NCBI GenBank assembly: GCA_035578905.1
Contig: JAQJVL010000001.1
Location: 2,512,501 to 2,576,500 of the forward strand
Length of the DNA: 64,000 bases
Reading direction: 5' to 3'
DNA from: Stictocephala bisonia
Lineage: Eukaryota; Arthropoda; Insecta; Hemiptera; Membracidae
The notes beneath the pieces are model-generated. The model was not told the DNA's origin. It made no database searches and saw nothing but the letters and a program-made list of their open reading frames with translations. Both the position numbers and the translations under genes were made by a program. Shown piece by piece: positions 1-11,362 of the stretch. Within the stretch, counting starts at the first letter, position 1; each line of letters begins with the position of its first letter.

Positions 1-202
1 CATCAATGCTGTACATGTATGAATGAGTGAAAGACTTATTACCATTTAAGGTGTATGTATCGGCAGGATAATACTGACGAGTACACGTGATTACATTTGG
101 TAAGAGGGTCATCAATGCTGTACATGTATGAATGAGTGAAAGACTTATTACCATTTAAGGTGTATGTATCGACAGGATAATAATCACGAATACATGTGAT
201 TA
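1..202. repeat. 108-bp minisatellite, left fragment of interrupted array
   Basis: Almost two units of the repeat that resumes at about 2674. The first unit here is 109 bp because of an extra C in TTACCATTT. Landmarks are GTACATGTATGAATGAGTG, TCGGCAGGATAATA and ATTTGGTAAGAGGGTCATCA. The array breaks off after GTGATTA at 202, where A/T-rich retrotransposon tail sequence begins. Confidence 0.9.
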
Positions 203-417
203 TTTTATTTTTATTTATTTATATATAATAGTCATAGACACCATATACGCTAAAATATAGCTAGGCAGATGACTTTTCAAGTTATAACAGTGATATAAAA
301 CAATATAAAACAACAATAAATATATAACAAACATAGATGAGCAGCTAAAAATATGTACACCAAATAAGCAGTTTTCGCTACTTTTAAACTACCCGCCCCG
401 ATGTGAAATCCAGGTAG

Positions 418-1340
418 TCAGAGACACTGTAAAAACAGTTTGAAATTAGATTTAAAGAGTCTCTTCTTAAACATCTTATAATCTTCCTGACCTTTTAACT
501 CAACTGGTAGATGATAGTATAGTCTTACACAGGAGTAAAAAGGGGAATTTTTCTTACACAGGAGAGACAAGTTGTTCGATGAATAGGATACTGCAAAATG
601 GAAATGTTTCTAGTATTATAGCAGTGTGTGTAATTCATGTTAGAAAATCTCTCATAATTTGACTTCACAAAAAGTAAAGACTGGAACAAGTAAGCTGATG
701 GCAGAGGAAGAATCTCCAAATTTTGGAAATGTTTCCTGCAAGAGTCACTGTGAAGACAGCCTGTCATGAATCTAATTATTTTCTTTTGTTTTAGAAAAAC
801 CTTAGATGATTCAGAAGAACTTCCCCAAAATAACAGTCCATATGTAATCAGGGAATGCACATATGCAAAATAAACTTGTTTTAGGGTGTTTAGATCTATA
901 ATAGTGAAGAGAGTTAAAATAGCATAAAAAGCTTTGCTAAGCTTTTGGAGCAATTGTTTAATATGCTGACGCCAAGTTAGGCTAGAATCCACTTTCAAAC
1001 CAAGAAATCTCGTGGATGTGACAGTGTTGAAATTTTGTGACAGAAAGGATGCATTATTACAGTTAATACGGTTGATTTTGAAGTTTATAAAATATGACTT
1101 GTTTGGATTTAAATGAATGCCATTTGCATTTAACCAGTTATTTAATAAAATTAATTGTTCCGATAGTTGTCTTGAAGGGATGTTTCTGTTTTTGGGTGAA
1201 ACAATGACAGAGGTATCGTCAGCATAGAGAACCATCTCCCCACTATAAGTGACCTCAGGGAGATCATTTGCATAAATGAGGAGAGAATAGGGCCCAATAT
1301 TGAGCCCTAAGGCACTCCTGAAGTCATTACTTGAAATTCA
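418..1340 (-). pseudogene. RT C-terminal half of the decayed LINE
   Basis: The minus strand encodes the palm and thumb of a non-LTR reverse transcriptase. The turn motif reads SGVP-stop-GSILGP near 1300-1330 (a CAG-to-TAG type change), then a frameshift leads into LIYANDLPE and the catalytic box LYADDTS (about 1215-1235). Typical downstream blocks follow: RFLGLKVDSSLTW, ITYGLLFWGSSSES and KKIIRFMTG. A further frameshift near 520 separates the open stretch 525-1235 from the C-terminal block YYHLPVELKG and FKKRLFKSNFK, which ends at a TGA at 418-420. The gene is not functional. Confidence 0.85.
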
Positions 1341-1343
1341 CTC

Positions 1344-1922
1344 TCTGCTTCTGAATCAATCACAACATTTTGTCGACGATTGTGCAAGTAAGAAGCAATA
1401 AAATCAATTGCCATTTATTTTATGCCATAAAACCACATATTCCCAATGGACAGGTCACAAAAGGCACCAACAGTATGCTGCGACCCATCCATGACACTAG
1501 ACACTGCAGTCAAAAACTCAAAAATAGCGTTACAAGTGTTTTTACCCTTACAAAATCCAAATTGACGAGTAAACAATTTTATTTATATCAAAATATTCAT
1601 ATAATCTATTAAAAATGATTCTTTCAAAGACCTTTGAAAATGTTGATAGAATAGAGACTGGACGGAGGTTGTCTACTGATAAGTTATTTTGTTTTTTAAG
1701 AATTGGTTTTACAGTGAATATTTTTAAAAGTTCGGAGAAGACCCCCTCTTTAAGCGACCGGTTAACCAAAAATTTAAGTGACCTGGAGAGTGTTTCAGCA
1801 CACGATTCTAAGAGAAATAGGAGTATGTCATCCCAACCATTTGGTTTCAATGACTTTAAAATGCTAAGAATTTCTTTATAACTTGTGAGATCAAAAGCTA
1901 TTAAGTTTTCCTGAGGCTTCAA
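1344..1922 (-). pseudogene. RT N-terminal half (fingers) of the decayed LINE
   Basis: On the minus strand 1548-1922 reads through the RT finger region: LKSLKPNGWDDILLFLLE (the usual K-S-P-G-x-D block, here PNGWDD), then FLVNRSLKEGVF, and LRPVSILSTFSKVFERII (the RPxSLLSxxSKxxE block). Beyond the stop, other frames give GFCKGKNTCNAIFEF (normally QFGFRKGxST) and VGAFCDLS, a worn motif A in which the LDLSKAFD core is damaged. At least one frameshift lies near 1548-1560. This is one gene with the pseudogene segment to its left. Confidence 0.8.
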
Positions 1923-1962
1923 ATTATGTGGGATACATTTTATAGCTTCGTGAAAATTAGGT

Positions 1963-2660
1963 TTACAAAGTGTTACAAACTGAAATAAAAGGTGTGTTCA
2001 ATAAAGATTCAATCAACTTTTTGTCCTTAATTTCTTCCTTGCTATAAATTATTTTATGCACGCCCTGACAAGTCTTCTTTTTATCAGTCTCCCTCCTTAC
2101 AACACTGCATACAGCTTTAACTCTGTTACATGAATTGGAGATAAATGAACTATTATATTTTAACTTAACCATTCTTACACACTTCTTATAGATATTTTTA
2201 TAGGTACGTACATATTTTAAAAACTCTTGATTATTTGATATTCTAGATAAATTATGCAGTTCCCACTTTCTTATACTAGAAAGTATCAAACCGTTGGTCA
2301 TCCAATTTCTTTGATTTATTTACAGGAAATTAGTGAATAAAACTTATTCTAAATGAGCCTAAGAAGGATTTATAAAGATAGTTAACAATATCCTGCTCTA
2401 AACTGTCTATCTTAAAAATATCTGGCCAGGAAATATTTGATATTTTTTATTTGAAATGTTGCATACATGTCCTTGAAAAGTGACGCTTACAGACATGTTT
2501 TTATCTGTCTTTTCCTACAGTAGTTAGACAATTAAAGCTTATTAACTGGCCCAAATGATCAGACATTCCTGTTTCTACCATCTGTGCAAATTTGTAGTTA
2601 AAATTCAAAAAAATGTTATCCAGGCAGGTTTTCGACCTATTAGTGGTTGGTTCATTAAAA
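1963..2660 (-). pseudogene. Endonuclease end and linker of the decayed LINE
   Basis: The open stretch 1963-2301 (112 codons, minus strand) is the basic linker between endonuclease and RT in LINE ORF2 proteins. It has WELHNL, the lysine- and tyrosine-rich YKNIYKKCVRMVKLKYNSS, and NRVKAVCSVVRRET, resembling the usual LWRxIK block. From 2301 to about 2660 the minus strand keeps weak similarity to an endonuclease C-terminus in broken frames, ending where minisatellite sequence returns. The assignment of the last 350 bp rests on position and on short fragments only. Confidence 0.6.
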
Positions 2661-2673
2661 CATTTTTAGATTA

Positions 2674-3985
2674 TAAGATGAGTGGAAGACTTATTACCAT
2701 TTATGGTGTATGTATCGGCAGGATAATAATGACGAGTACACGTGATTACATTTGGTAAGAGGGTCATCAATGATGTACGTGTATGGATGAGTGGGAGACT
2801 TATTACATTTAAGGTGTATGTGTCGGCAGGATAATAATGACGAGTACACGTGATTACATTTGGTAAGAGGGTCATCACCATTGTACATGTATGGATGAGT
2901 GGGAGACTTATTAAATTTAAGGTGTATGTGTCGGCAGGATAATAATCACGAATACACGTGATTACATTTGGTAAGAGGGTCATCAATGATGTACGTGTAT
3001 GAATGAGTGGGAGACTTATTACATTTAAGGTGTATGTGTCGGCAGGATAATAATCACGAATACACGTGATTACATTTGGTAAGAGGGTCATCAATGCTGT
3101 ACGTGTAAGGATGAGTGGGAGACTTATTACATTTAAGGTGTATGTATCGGCAGGATAATAATCCCGAATACACGTGATTACATTTGGTAAGAGGGTCATC
3201 AATGATGTACGTGTATGAATGAGTGGGAGACTTATTACATTTAAGGTGTATGTGTCGACAGGATAATAATCACGAATACACGTGATTACATTTGGTAAGA
3301 GGGTCATCAATGATGTACGTGTATGAATGAGTGGGAGACTTATTACATTTAAGGTGTATGTATCGGCAGGATAATAATGACGAGTACACGTGATTACATT
3401 TGGTAAGAGGGTCATCAATGATGTACGTGTATGAATGAGTGGGAGACTTATTTCATTTAAGGTGTATGTGTCGGCAGGATAATAATGACGAGTACACGTG
3501 ATTACATTTGGTAAGAGGGTCATCAATGATGTACGTGTATGGATGAGTGGGAGACTTATTACATTTAAGGTGTATGTGTCGGCAGGATAATAATCACGAA
3601 TACACGTGATTACATTTGGTAAGAGGGTCATCAATGATGTACGTGTATGGATGATTGGGAGACTTATTACATTTAAGGTGTATGTATCGGCAGGATAATA
3701 ATCACGAGTACACGTGATTACATTTGGTAAGAGGGTCATCAATGCTGTACGTGTATGAATGAGTGGGAGACTTATTACATTTAAGGTGTATGTATCGGCA
3801 GGATAATAATGACGAGTACACGTGATTACATTTGGTAAGAGGGTCATCAATGCTGTACGTGTATGGATGAGTGGGAGACTTATTACATTTAAGGTGTATG
3901 TGTCGGCAGGATAATAATCACGAATACACGTGATTACATTTGGTAAGAGGGTCATCAATGATGTACGTGTATGAATAAGTGGGTG
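2674..3985. repeat. 108-bp minisatellite, main array (about 12 units)
   Basis: Head-to-tail 108-bp units, about 90-97% alike by eye. Each contains GTACGTGTATGRATGAGTGG, GAGACTTATTACATTTAAGG, TCGGCAGGATAATAATSACG and ACACGTGATTACATTTGG. The alternation CACGAATACACG versus GACGAGTACACG marks two main variants. Because 108 is a multiple of three and the minus frame lacks a stop, a 430-codon minus frame (2666-3958) runs through it as twelve near-identical 36-residue repeats. I regard that frame as a by-product, not a gene. The array degrades into TGAACC-type sequence after 3985. Confidence 0.95.
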
Positions 3986-4039
3986 TCATGAACCCTGAAA
4001 ATGTAAAGATGGTTATCAAATGGTGAAAGGGTTATAAAA

Positions 4040-4560
4040 TGGTGAGAGAGTTGTCAAATCTACATATGTATATGGATGGATGGGAGAGTCATGACCACTG
4101 AAAATGTAAGGATGGATGGAAGAGTCATTATAACTGAACGTGTATGGGTGAGTGGGTTGGTCATCACCACTTTACGGTTGGGTGGGAGTGTCATCATCAC
4201 TCTTGTAAATTGGTGTGTGAGGGTCAACACTACTTAACATGTATGCAGGGGTGGGAGGATCATCACAACTGTACGTGTATGGGTGGGTGGGATTGTCATC
4301 ATCACTCTTGTAAATTGGTGTGTGAGGGCAACACTACTTCACCTGCATGCAGGGGTGGGAGGGTCATCACAACTGTACGTGTATGTGTGGGTGGGATTGT
4401 CATCATCACTCTTGTAAATTGGTGTGTGTGAGGGCAACACTACTTCACCTGTATGCAGGGGTGGGAGGAGGGTCATCACAACTGTACGTGTATGGGTGGG
4501 TGAGAAAGAAATCACTAATGAAAAAATATGGATGAGTGGAAGAGTCATCATCACTGTATG
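4040..4560. repeat. G-rich ~105-bp minisatellite
   Basis: About 3.3 copies of a 104-105-bp unit plus degenerate flanks. Landmarks are CTGTACGTGTATGGGTGGGT, TCATCATCACTCTTGTAAAT, TGGTGTGTGAGGGCAACACT and GCAGGGGTGGGAGGGTCATC. The block GAGGGTCATCA followed by ACGTGTATGGGTG is shared with the 108-bp unit, so the two arrays look related. Short open frames on both strands here are repeat by-products. Confidence 0.9.
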
Positions 4561-4564
4561 TGTA

Positions 4565-6400
4565 TGGTGCTTATGAAGGTTTAAAATATTAAACTTTTAA
4601 AGCCAGTTTTATTATAATGGACACTTTTGTACAACCTTATCTCCTAACACTCTTTTTATTGGAATATAATAGTGTAATTCTACATGAAATAAATATAACT
4701 GGGCAAAAACCTCGTTTCACTTGTAGAAAGATGTTCAACTAAGCCTTAATAAACATCCTGCTTGTATTGTCTCGTGTACTTCACTGATCATTACAGAGAC
4801 AGTAAACACTGCTTAACTTGGTCATTAATTTAGAATAACGTATTAATTTAATTGACACTCTTAACGGATGGTTAAACTCTAATTGGCTAATAGACTGTGA
4901 ATTAAACAGTCATAACAGTATTCATATACATTTTCTTTACAGCTATGAAATACTGTTTACAATAATAAAACATTACAAATATGAATAAACAGATAGTACA
5001 TATACACATATAACATGTATATTATGTTATATGCTCATGTTTACAAAATCTTAGATAGTAATAAGCTCTCAAATAAATTAATAAAACGTTGGTGATGTTT
5101 ATATAACCTTTTTCAAGTGTTTAAAAGGATCTAATACTCTGTACTAATCGTGTTTTTAATTATTAAATTTAATATGATTTTGGCTATGGCAAAAAACGCA
5201 ATTGATTGATATCTATCGTTGGTATGAAAATTTTATTTGTAAACATTTCATCCTTAAAATTTAAATTTGAGGGACATTTTTTAATTCTTAGTCTGTTGCT
5301 TGGTAGTTCTTATTCTGTGCTACCTGAAAATTGTCTTACATTTAGGAACAAACAGCTAGGCGGTTAACGAAATAGATTAACCACAATGTACAAAGTAGAT
5401 TTATAATACCGTAAGAAGTAGGTGAGGTCAATTAATGTGCGAAAAACTGGGTGTGCCATCAATAAACAATCTGATACCCATTAATTTTAGTACAGAAAAT
5501 AAGCTATAAACATCAAAATCCAAACCTATTCTCAAATTTTGATAGCAGTGTTTAAAATTTTAAAGAGGTTGTTGTACTTTGAATTTCGTTCAATGTTCCA
5601 AATTAAACCGTTAATCAAGATTCAAGATAATTGAAATCCTTTCAAAAAAGCATTTACTCAAGCTTATATGACTATGAAATAAAAACAAGTACAATAATTA
5701 AGAAGAACAATAAATAAATTTAAAAAAATTACTTACAAAGTTTAAAGTTACACGTGCACTAATACTATTAGTTGAATCTATTTGTAATGACAATTACAAT
5801 TATACTAAAAAGGTCCATGTCAATCTATTTAGCCACTTGCTTTTGGTAGTCAGTTCATAGCTATCATTTTCATAATTGTTTTTTCGTGGTATGCCACTTA
5901 AGTTGAATAACGCATATCACCCCCAAGTATTCAGATCCTAACTTAAATTAATCCTGAATAGAATTTAATAACCCAATTTTTTTAGTGTACACTTGTTTAC
6001 GGATTTCATTTTTTGTAATGTCTTCCTAAGGATTTCTTGTTTAGCTACAGGTGATATATTTTTGCAGTTTAATTGTGTAACTCAAGACTAGTTTTGAAAA
6101 ATTCTGTCAAAGAATATTTTACTTCTTATGTAAGAACACGTTTGGATCTTTTACATGTAATATGTAAGGACTATTACATTCAAACTGAGTAATCCTGTTT
6201 GTAAGGATAATTAATTGAGAGTTGAGTTAATACGATACAATGTTTAAATTCCAACTCCATAGGATCTAGGAAGACTAAAAGGAAGTAATGAGATTTATTG
6301 TTTCGTTCAATGAGATAAGAGAAGCAAAATATTTAACGTGCGAATTTTTTTTAACTTCAACACTGTGATAACTAAAAACTGCAGAAAATTTTTATGGTTA
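4565..6400. other. AT-rich stretch, no gene recognised
   Basis: Very AT-rich single-copy-looking DNA with dense stops in all frames. I see no tandem repeat, RNA gene or transposon signature. Confidence 0.6.
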
Positions 6401-6429
6401 AACCTCATTGGCAAGGTCATTAAAATATA

Positions 6430-6720
6430 CCCATGTGTGTACTTAGCTGGACGCCCGACACCACTGAACGTGTTAAATGTTGGGAGGGCAGTTTATATAC
6501 GTGTGGTGTTGTCAAGACTATGGTGGGTGGATCCACCAAGAGCACGAATTTGATGGACAAGACCTGTCCATACGTACATCGGGTGGGTCTTTTAAGATTT
6601 ACATTGGGTGGGCCTTCATGATCTCAATCTGGTGGATAGCTTATTTTTTGCAAGACGTACGTAGTTGGCTGGATATATCTATACAAATATACGTCTGGTG
6701 GGTGGGTTACGTTATAGAGC
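6430..6720. repeat. Degenerate G-rich minisatellite remnant
   Basis: Irregularly spaced GGTGGGTGG, TGGGAGGG and TATACGTGTGG blocks (for example 6520-6530, 6580-6590, 6605-6612 and 6697-6706) resemble the core of the arrays at 4040-4560 and 15420-15680, but no regular period remains. Three overlapping short plus-strand frames here carry no recognisable domain. Confidence 0.5.
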
Positions 6721-6799
6721 AGAATAGGAATATAATAGGAATGGTAGAAAGTTTAAGTTTAAGAAAAGAATATTCTTCGGGCTATAAGTTAAGTTTTTT

Positions 6800-6805
<6 letters not shown>

Positions 6806-6839
<34 letters not shown>
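6806..6839. repeat. Poly(T) tract of 34 bases
   Basis: An uninterrupted run of 34 T. It could be the poly(A) tail of a minus-strand retroposed sequence extending to the right, but no recognisable body follows, so it is listed as a simple repeat. Confidence 0.9.
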
Positions 6840-7069
6840 CATAGGATGTCAAAATAACATCCTATTTACACCTGAGGTGTGCATTAACATGTTCATTTAA
6901 ACAGTTAATCTTGCATATTCTCGGGTTGAGTCAGTGGGCAACCAATAAACAGACGGTTTTATTCAGGTGGAAAGGTTATATTGGATGTCTTGAGGCCTAA
7001 GATTTTGAGTTCATTTCAAACTATTCTATTAAAGCCATTCTATTAAGCAAAACAGAATCAAGCAACATC

Positions 7070-7250
7070 GAGCGTGGCTGTTCCTTGGATGGTTGACCGA
7101 CTGATGTTCCCGTCCTTTTACGCAGCTTGCTTGCCCGGTCACTGGTGGCGGCGGTTCGTAAGTTACCCTTAGCCGTTGGTCTCCAGGTCAAGTGTTAGAG
7201 ATGGCTTCATAGCCCTAACTTCACCTGGTTAAATAAGACGATCTTTTACT
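7070..7250 (+). mobile_element. SINE family A, copy 1
   Basis: A GC-balanced block in AT-rich surroundings. The part from about 7155 on (GGTTCGTAAGTTACCCTTAG, CCGTTGGTCTCCAGG, CCTAACTTCACCTGG, AAATAAGACGAT) aligns base by base with 31985-32090. The two copies are 24 kb apart and differ in their heads, as expected for dispersed SINEs. The upstream half contains a tRNA-like stretch (ACGCAGCTTGCTTGCCCGG) with no clear A box. The diagnosis rests on the second copy, which has a clear B box. Confidence 0.7.
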
Positions 7251-7314
7251 CTAACTATAAAAAACTAACGGCATTTTATAATTATATTTTATATTGTTTT
7301 TAATATTTTACTTT

Positions 7315-7510
7315 GTTTATAAGTAAGATTACAAATTAACACATTCTCTTTACTTCCTTTGAGATCTATAAAGAGTTACCTCAATAGCTCGTGATAAGTC
7401 AGAAAATTGTAAATTGCTTGTTTATAATTATAGATTACAGATAAAATAAACGAATTGTTTATTGTACCCTTATTGGCGGAAAACGAAAAGGATCAAGATA
7501 TACATATAAA
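7315..7510. repeat. Duplicated segment, intact copy
   Basis: This segment reappears in two pieces. Its first part (ATTACAAATTAACACATTCT, CTTTACTTCCTTTGAGATC) matches 7655-7705, and its second part (CTCGTGATAAGTCAGAAAAT, TGTAAATTGCTTGT, GAAAACGAA) matches 8745-8860. No coding content was recognised. Confidence 0.75.
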
Positions 7511-7639
7511 TATACACCATATTTTTAAAGTCATGAACTTCATATATGTCCACTTGTTAACTACTAGGACCTTTCCATAGCAAGAGTTTATCATTGGTAT
7601 ATATTATAAATTCTTTATATAAAATATAAACTAAATATT

Positions 7640-7710
7640 ACAATTGTTTAGCAGTGAGGTTACAAATGAACACCTTCTATTTACTTCGTTTGAGATCGAT
7701 AAAGATTTTC
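7640..7710. repeat. Duplicated segment, split copy, left piece
   Basis: Matches the first part of 7315-7510: TTACAAATGAACACCTTCTA followed by TTACTTCGTTTGAGATCGAT. The match stops abruptly at about 7706 and resumes about 1 kb further on. Confidence 0.7.
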
Positions 7711-8734
7711 AATTATATCATATTTCCACGGTTCCTCCGATACCATCAGAAGGGTCACCTGATTTATGGTATTTTAGGAGTGGGCAGGACTACAGTCGTG
7801 GAGAATCAGCTTAAGAAGTTCCGTGTACTAAGCTCTCTGGCATACACTACACTAGGATGAAATTAGCAACAAGCTTATGTTAGGGAGATCAGGATTTAGG
7901 ATTACCTACCTGCGCTAGACGGCTGGCTACTAATGGACGAAACTTGCTGCGAGTTATGCCGGCTTATGCAATTTGCCACGAAAGGTAAGCGCGAGTTTTT
8001 GCCTGATGCTAATGTTTTAAAAGCCCCCACCCTCCATTTTGCTTATCTGTCCGGTCCACCCGTGATGGCTTAATCCCCAGTGAGGGGTTAATGTACTACC
8101 CCTGGGCCGCGCTCTGACGTCACAGCCGATCGCATGTTACACTTTCACTCGCTTTGGAATATGCTATAGTTGGAAATTGATTATATATCAAAATTTTTCA
8201 AAATTATGATTCAGTTATATGACAAATGTTAATTGAATTCATCCTTTTAGTTAATTTAACTGACTTCAAGCGTTGAAGACAACAAAAACACTGTTAAGGT
8301 TACAACATTTGTTCGGAAACAGTAATTTGTGTATGCAAAATTTACGATATGTTGGGTGTACACCACTTAGATCAAAGTTACACAAATATGCACACTTCAC
8401 ATATAATTAAAATGTGTACTGAACTTTTCATAAAAACATTTAGTGTCAACAATAATATTAGTATTGTGTAGTATTTTGTCTCAAATTGAAACAATGTATT
8501 TTCTGGAAAGAGGAAAGATATATTAAATTGATAGGATACAATAAGTTGAAATAATAGGCTAGTAGTAGAAATTGATAAGTAAATAAGATAGAACAATTTT
8601 TTTCAGTATTTGTATTTTTATTAAAATATCTTATTTTTTGATGCAACTACATAAATTCTACTTGATTAAAATTATATAGATTTCAAAAACAGATTTGGTA
8701 ATTCATCCAAATTTAAAGTAAATCGAGCCTATGT
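7711..8734. other. About 1 kb insertion or unique block splitting a duplication
   Basis: Lies between the two halves of the split duplicate. The left 450 bp (7720-8160) is GC-balanced and CpG-containing, unlike its surroundings, and includes a perfect cyclic-AMP-response palindrome TGACGTCA at 8115-8122. The right half is AT-rich. I found no coding frame with a recognisable domain, and no convincing terminal inverted repeats or target duplication, so whether it is a transposon is undecided. Confidence 0.45.
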
Positions 8735-8885
8735 TTATGAAGGCCTCGTGATGAGTCAGAAAACTGTAAATTGCTTGTATATATTTAGATTTCAGATGAA
8801 ATAAACAAATGTTGTATAATTGTAGTACCTAATCACCATTATTGTCAGAAAACGAAGAGAATCCAGGCACACGTATCAATATTGG
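8735..8885. repeat. Duplicated segment, split copy, right piece
   Basis: Matches the second part of 7315-7510: CTCGTGATGAGTCAGAAAAC, TGTAAATTGCTTGTATA, CAGATGAAATAAAC and CAGAAAACGAAGAGAATC. By eye the identity is about 80%. Confidence 0.7.
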
Positions 8886-8889
8886 CTTT

Positions 8890-11100
8890 TACAAATAAAT
8901 AATAAAATCACTCACCAATAGCATTCTAATATATGAATAGATTTTGTAGTATATCTATGTTTACGAATTTAAATAATAAAAAGGTACCCTTTCCTCAATT
9001 TCCCTCTTTTTATAGTATAAAACCTTTTATAGTATAAAATTGACTTATAGAATATTAACTAATAACAACGTCAGAAATGTTTGTTAAAGTAAATAAAGTT
9101 CTTTGCTGTGTTGCGTAAAACAAATATTGATTGCTGTGTTGCGTCTTGTATAGCAATATGTGAAATATGTGCCGGAAAACAAAGTATAATGATATAAGTT
9201 GTACAAATTAATTCTTGAAGACATTATTATTTCTCCCGAGCAGTTTTAAAATTATGCATGTTTGAGAATAAGAAACAGTGCTAAAAAATTATTGGAAATT
9301 AATACGTTCAATTAAAAATGATATAATCTTTAGATTTGAAAATATAACTAGCATAAAATGCACTGAATTTGTGTATTAGTTCCATGAAACAAAAAAATTA
9401 AATACAAACCGTAAATTATATATAATGAATACGTTGAAACAATAATTCAATGCGCTACACACTTTCACGAAGTAATAAAATAATTGTTTTGATCAATAAA
9501 TGAAACTATCATTAACTCGTCAACAAATCAATTTAACAAAATAAAAAGAAGGGAAAAATTAAGCATCAGTAAATAAACTCAGCAAATTCACAACGTAACT
9601 AAGTGTAAACATTACTCACAGATGACACAAACTATCTCAGAACCATAGATTTATGAGATACATCATACATTGCTAAAAACACTCATGAAACTTTTACGTC
9701 ATGAAATAAATTAAATGTTTTTCATCAGCACCAAACAATGATATACGCACCTTTATGATTTACAATCGCTAATTGCTATTATAACTCTGCAATCAAGCAT
9801 ATTACTGTCAAAACTACAATAGAAGTTCATACATTCCGTAAAAAGTGAAATAAATAAAATCCAATAACCCATTCCCTCTTATCAGTATGTCCACCGTAGT
9901 AAATTGTATTCAGTAAACATTAGTGGTCTGGTCGATGTCTTGTAAACCATACTTTGGTCCAAGGTCAGGAAGAAGAGTTGACAATGATGTATACCATTCC
10001 AACTGTGTGTTTTTGTCAAAAACAGTAGTTCAATTTTTTCAATACGTCACTGAATGCTATCAATAGCGGATGTAAAATAGGCTATTTACTGAGGAATTTT
10101 TACTGTTCGTTGTTTAAAACCAACAAAATATTCCATGAACAAAGGTATGTGAAATAATTATATTGTTATACTTCTATTAACATTTATTTATATATACTGA
10201 GTGATTTTGTCCTATCTTGCACGCATCTACCAGAAATTAATTATGATATTGCTTGTATCGAGTTTTGTTGGGAAGTTTACAGTGACTCCAACTAAACTTG
10301 AGCGGAGTTAAACTTCGCTTAAATCAGTTGCAGCTTCTTAACACTGATTACTGACAGAACTTACTCATTAGTTTAACAGCACTTGTAGCACTCGTCTTTA
10401 CGAGACTTCCTGCAAGTAAAAGAATCTCTTCAAAATTAATACTCGTTTCTATACTCTCTTCTTTTTGCGAACATTTTTCTCGTCTTTTATTATCTTGTTT
10501 CAAAGATTTTACGTTCAACAACTCTAGTTAATGGAATATTTAATATTCATTTAAATTAGAGTTGAACTTCTTTACATCATACCTTAAATTTATTTATATA
10601 GTTATTCGGATTGCTAGATTTGGCATACCATCGGTATACTTCTAGGCACTAGCATACTCAGTGTTAGAACCTTAGTGTGTTGATTGCATACGGAAAGAGT
10701 GAACTGTAATATCCTTGTACTCAAAGAGACAAAAAAAGTATAAATTGATAACAAATAGATAGGAAAATCAAGGATAATGCAACTAGGACACTACAGGTTT
10801 TCTACTATGAACCAAACCATTTGTTTGTTTATTTACCTTTTAAAGGAATATTATTAGTGATATATGATCGAATATAACTCTTTACCTCTTAGAATTCCTG
10901 AAAGAAATAAAAAAGGCAGAATCCCTTTCCATTACAAGATTAACGTTATAAAATAGGAATATTATAACATTGGGAATCTAAAAAATATGAGTATTTTAAC
11001 TTTTGAGTTACTGACTTAATAACTTAGACATAAACAGCCATAAATTGTCGGCTTGGCCCGAAATTTGACTCACGACAATTTTCAATTAGAGCTACAACGA
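8890..11100. other. AT-rich stretch, no gene recognised
   Basis: No frame of note, no tandem repeat and no recognisable RNA gene. Slightly higher GC near 9890-10010 and 10620-10700 without identifiable features. Confidence 0.55.
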
Positions 11101-11185
11101 TATGATCCATTAACCAACCCACCAACTCATACACATACCGTGGTATTGACCAAACCACCCACCCATACATATACAGTGGTATTAA
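11101..11185. repeat. Short C-rich minisatellite (two units) at LINE 5' junction
   Basis: Two imperfect ~38-bp units, AACCAACCCACCAACTCATA then CATACCGTGGTATTGACC and AAACCACCCACCCATACATA then TACAGTGGTATTA. The reverse complement carries the GTATGGGTGGGTGG core seen in the G-rich arrays elsewhere in the window. The LINE starts immediately to the right. Confidence 0.6.
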
Positions 11186-11362
11186 GTCTATATAAATGAG
11201 TCCCTGTCACCATCCCGTAGGAGGCTCCTGGCAGCAGCGAAGGTGACCCAAAAACAGAAAAATTGCAAGTTTCTTTGGGTAAGAAACGGGAAGATTTTTC
11301 TCCGGCGAGAAGAGAATGCTCCTGTGATAGTTGTCACTTCGCAAGCTGATCTGGACAAAATG
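11186..11362 (+). pseudogene. ORF1 C-terminal remnant (FP25K-like domain)
   Basis: Reading frame starting at GTC (11186) and ending at TAA (11360-11362) gives 58 residues beginning VYINESLSPSRRRLL, continuing KNCKFLWVRNGKIFLRR, and ending QADLDKM. This is the pattern of the C-terminal domain of many insect LINE ORF1 proteins, shared with the baculovirus FP25K family: V-Y-x-N-E-x-L-[ST]-P, then F-x-W-V-[RK]-x-G-[KR]-[IF]-F-x-R. The homologous block in the third LINE reads FYVNEHLSP and YVWCREGKYFVRK. An in-frame stop lies just upstream at 11183-11185, in the flanking DNA, so everything N-terminal was lost by 5' truncation. It has no start codon of its own and is taken as non-functional. Confidence 0.85.

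Larger units (their letters stand above)
203..2673 (-). mobile_element. Decayed non-LTR (LINE) retrotransposon inserted in the 108-bp array
   Basis: A minus-strand, 5'-truncated non-LTR element. Its 3' end is on the left: the minus strand ends in an A-rich tail of AAAT-like repeats (203-230). Moving right come the RT C-terminus, RT fingers and palm, the linker, and the last part of an APE-type endonuclease, all with stops and frameshifts. Minisatellite sequence flanks both sides, so this is an insertion into the array. About 37 bp of the expected repeat unit are missing at the junction. GATTA is present at both edges (198-202 and 2669-2673) and may be a short target duplication or chance. The RT style (LYADDTS, YGLLFWGSS) resembles CR1/Jockey-group elements; the clade is not resolved. 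Confidence 0.88.

Noticed and set aside
4144..4554. Histidine-rich repeat frames on both strands
   Set aside because: Products of the 105-bp G-rich array; they overlap each other and have no domain.
7654..7860. 68-codon frame MRLQMNTFYL
   Set aside because: It spans the edge of the split duplication and has no counterpart in the other copy.
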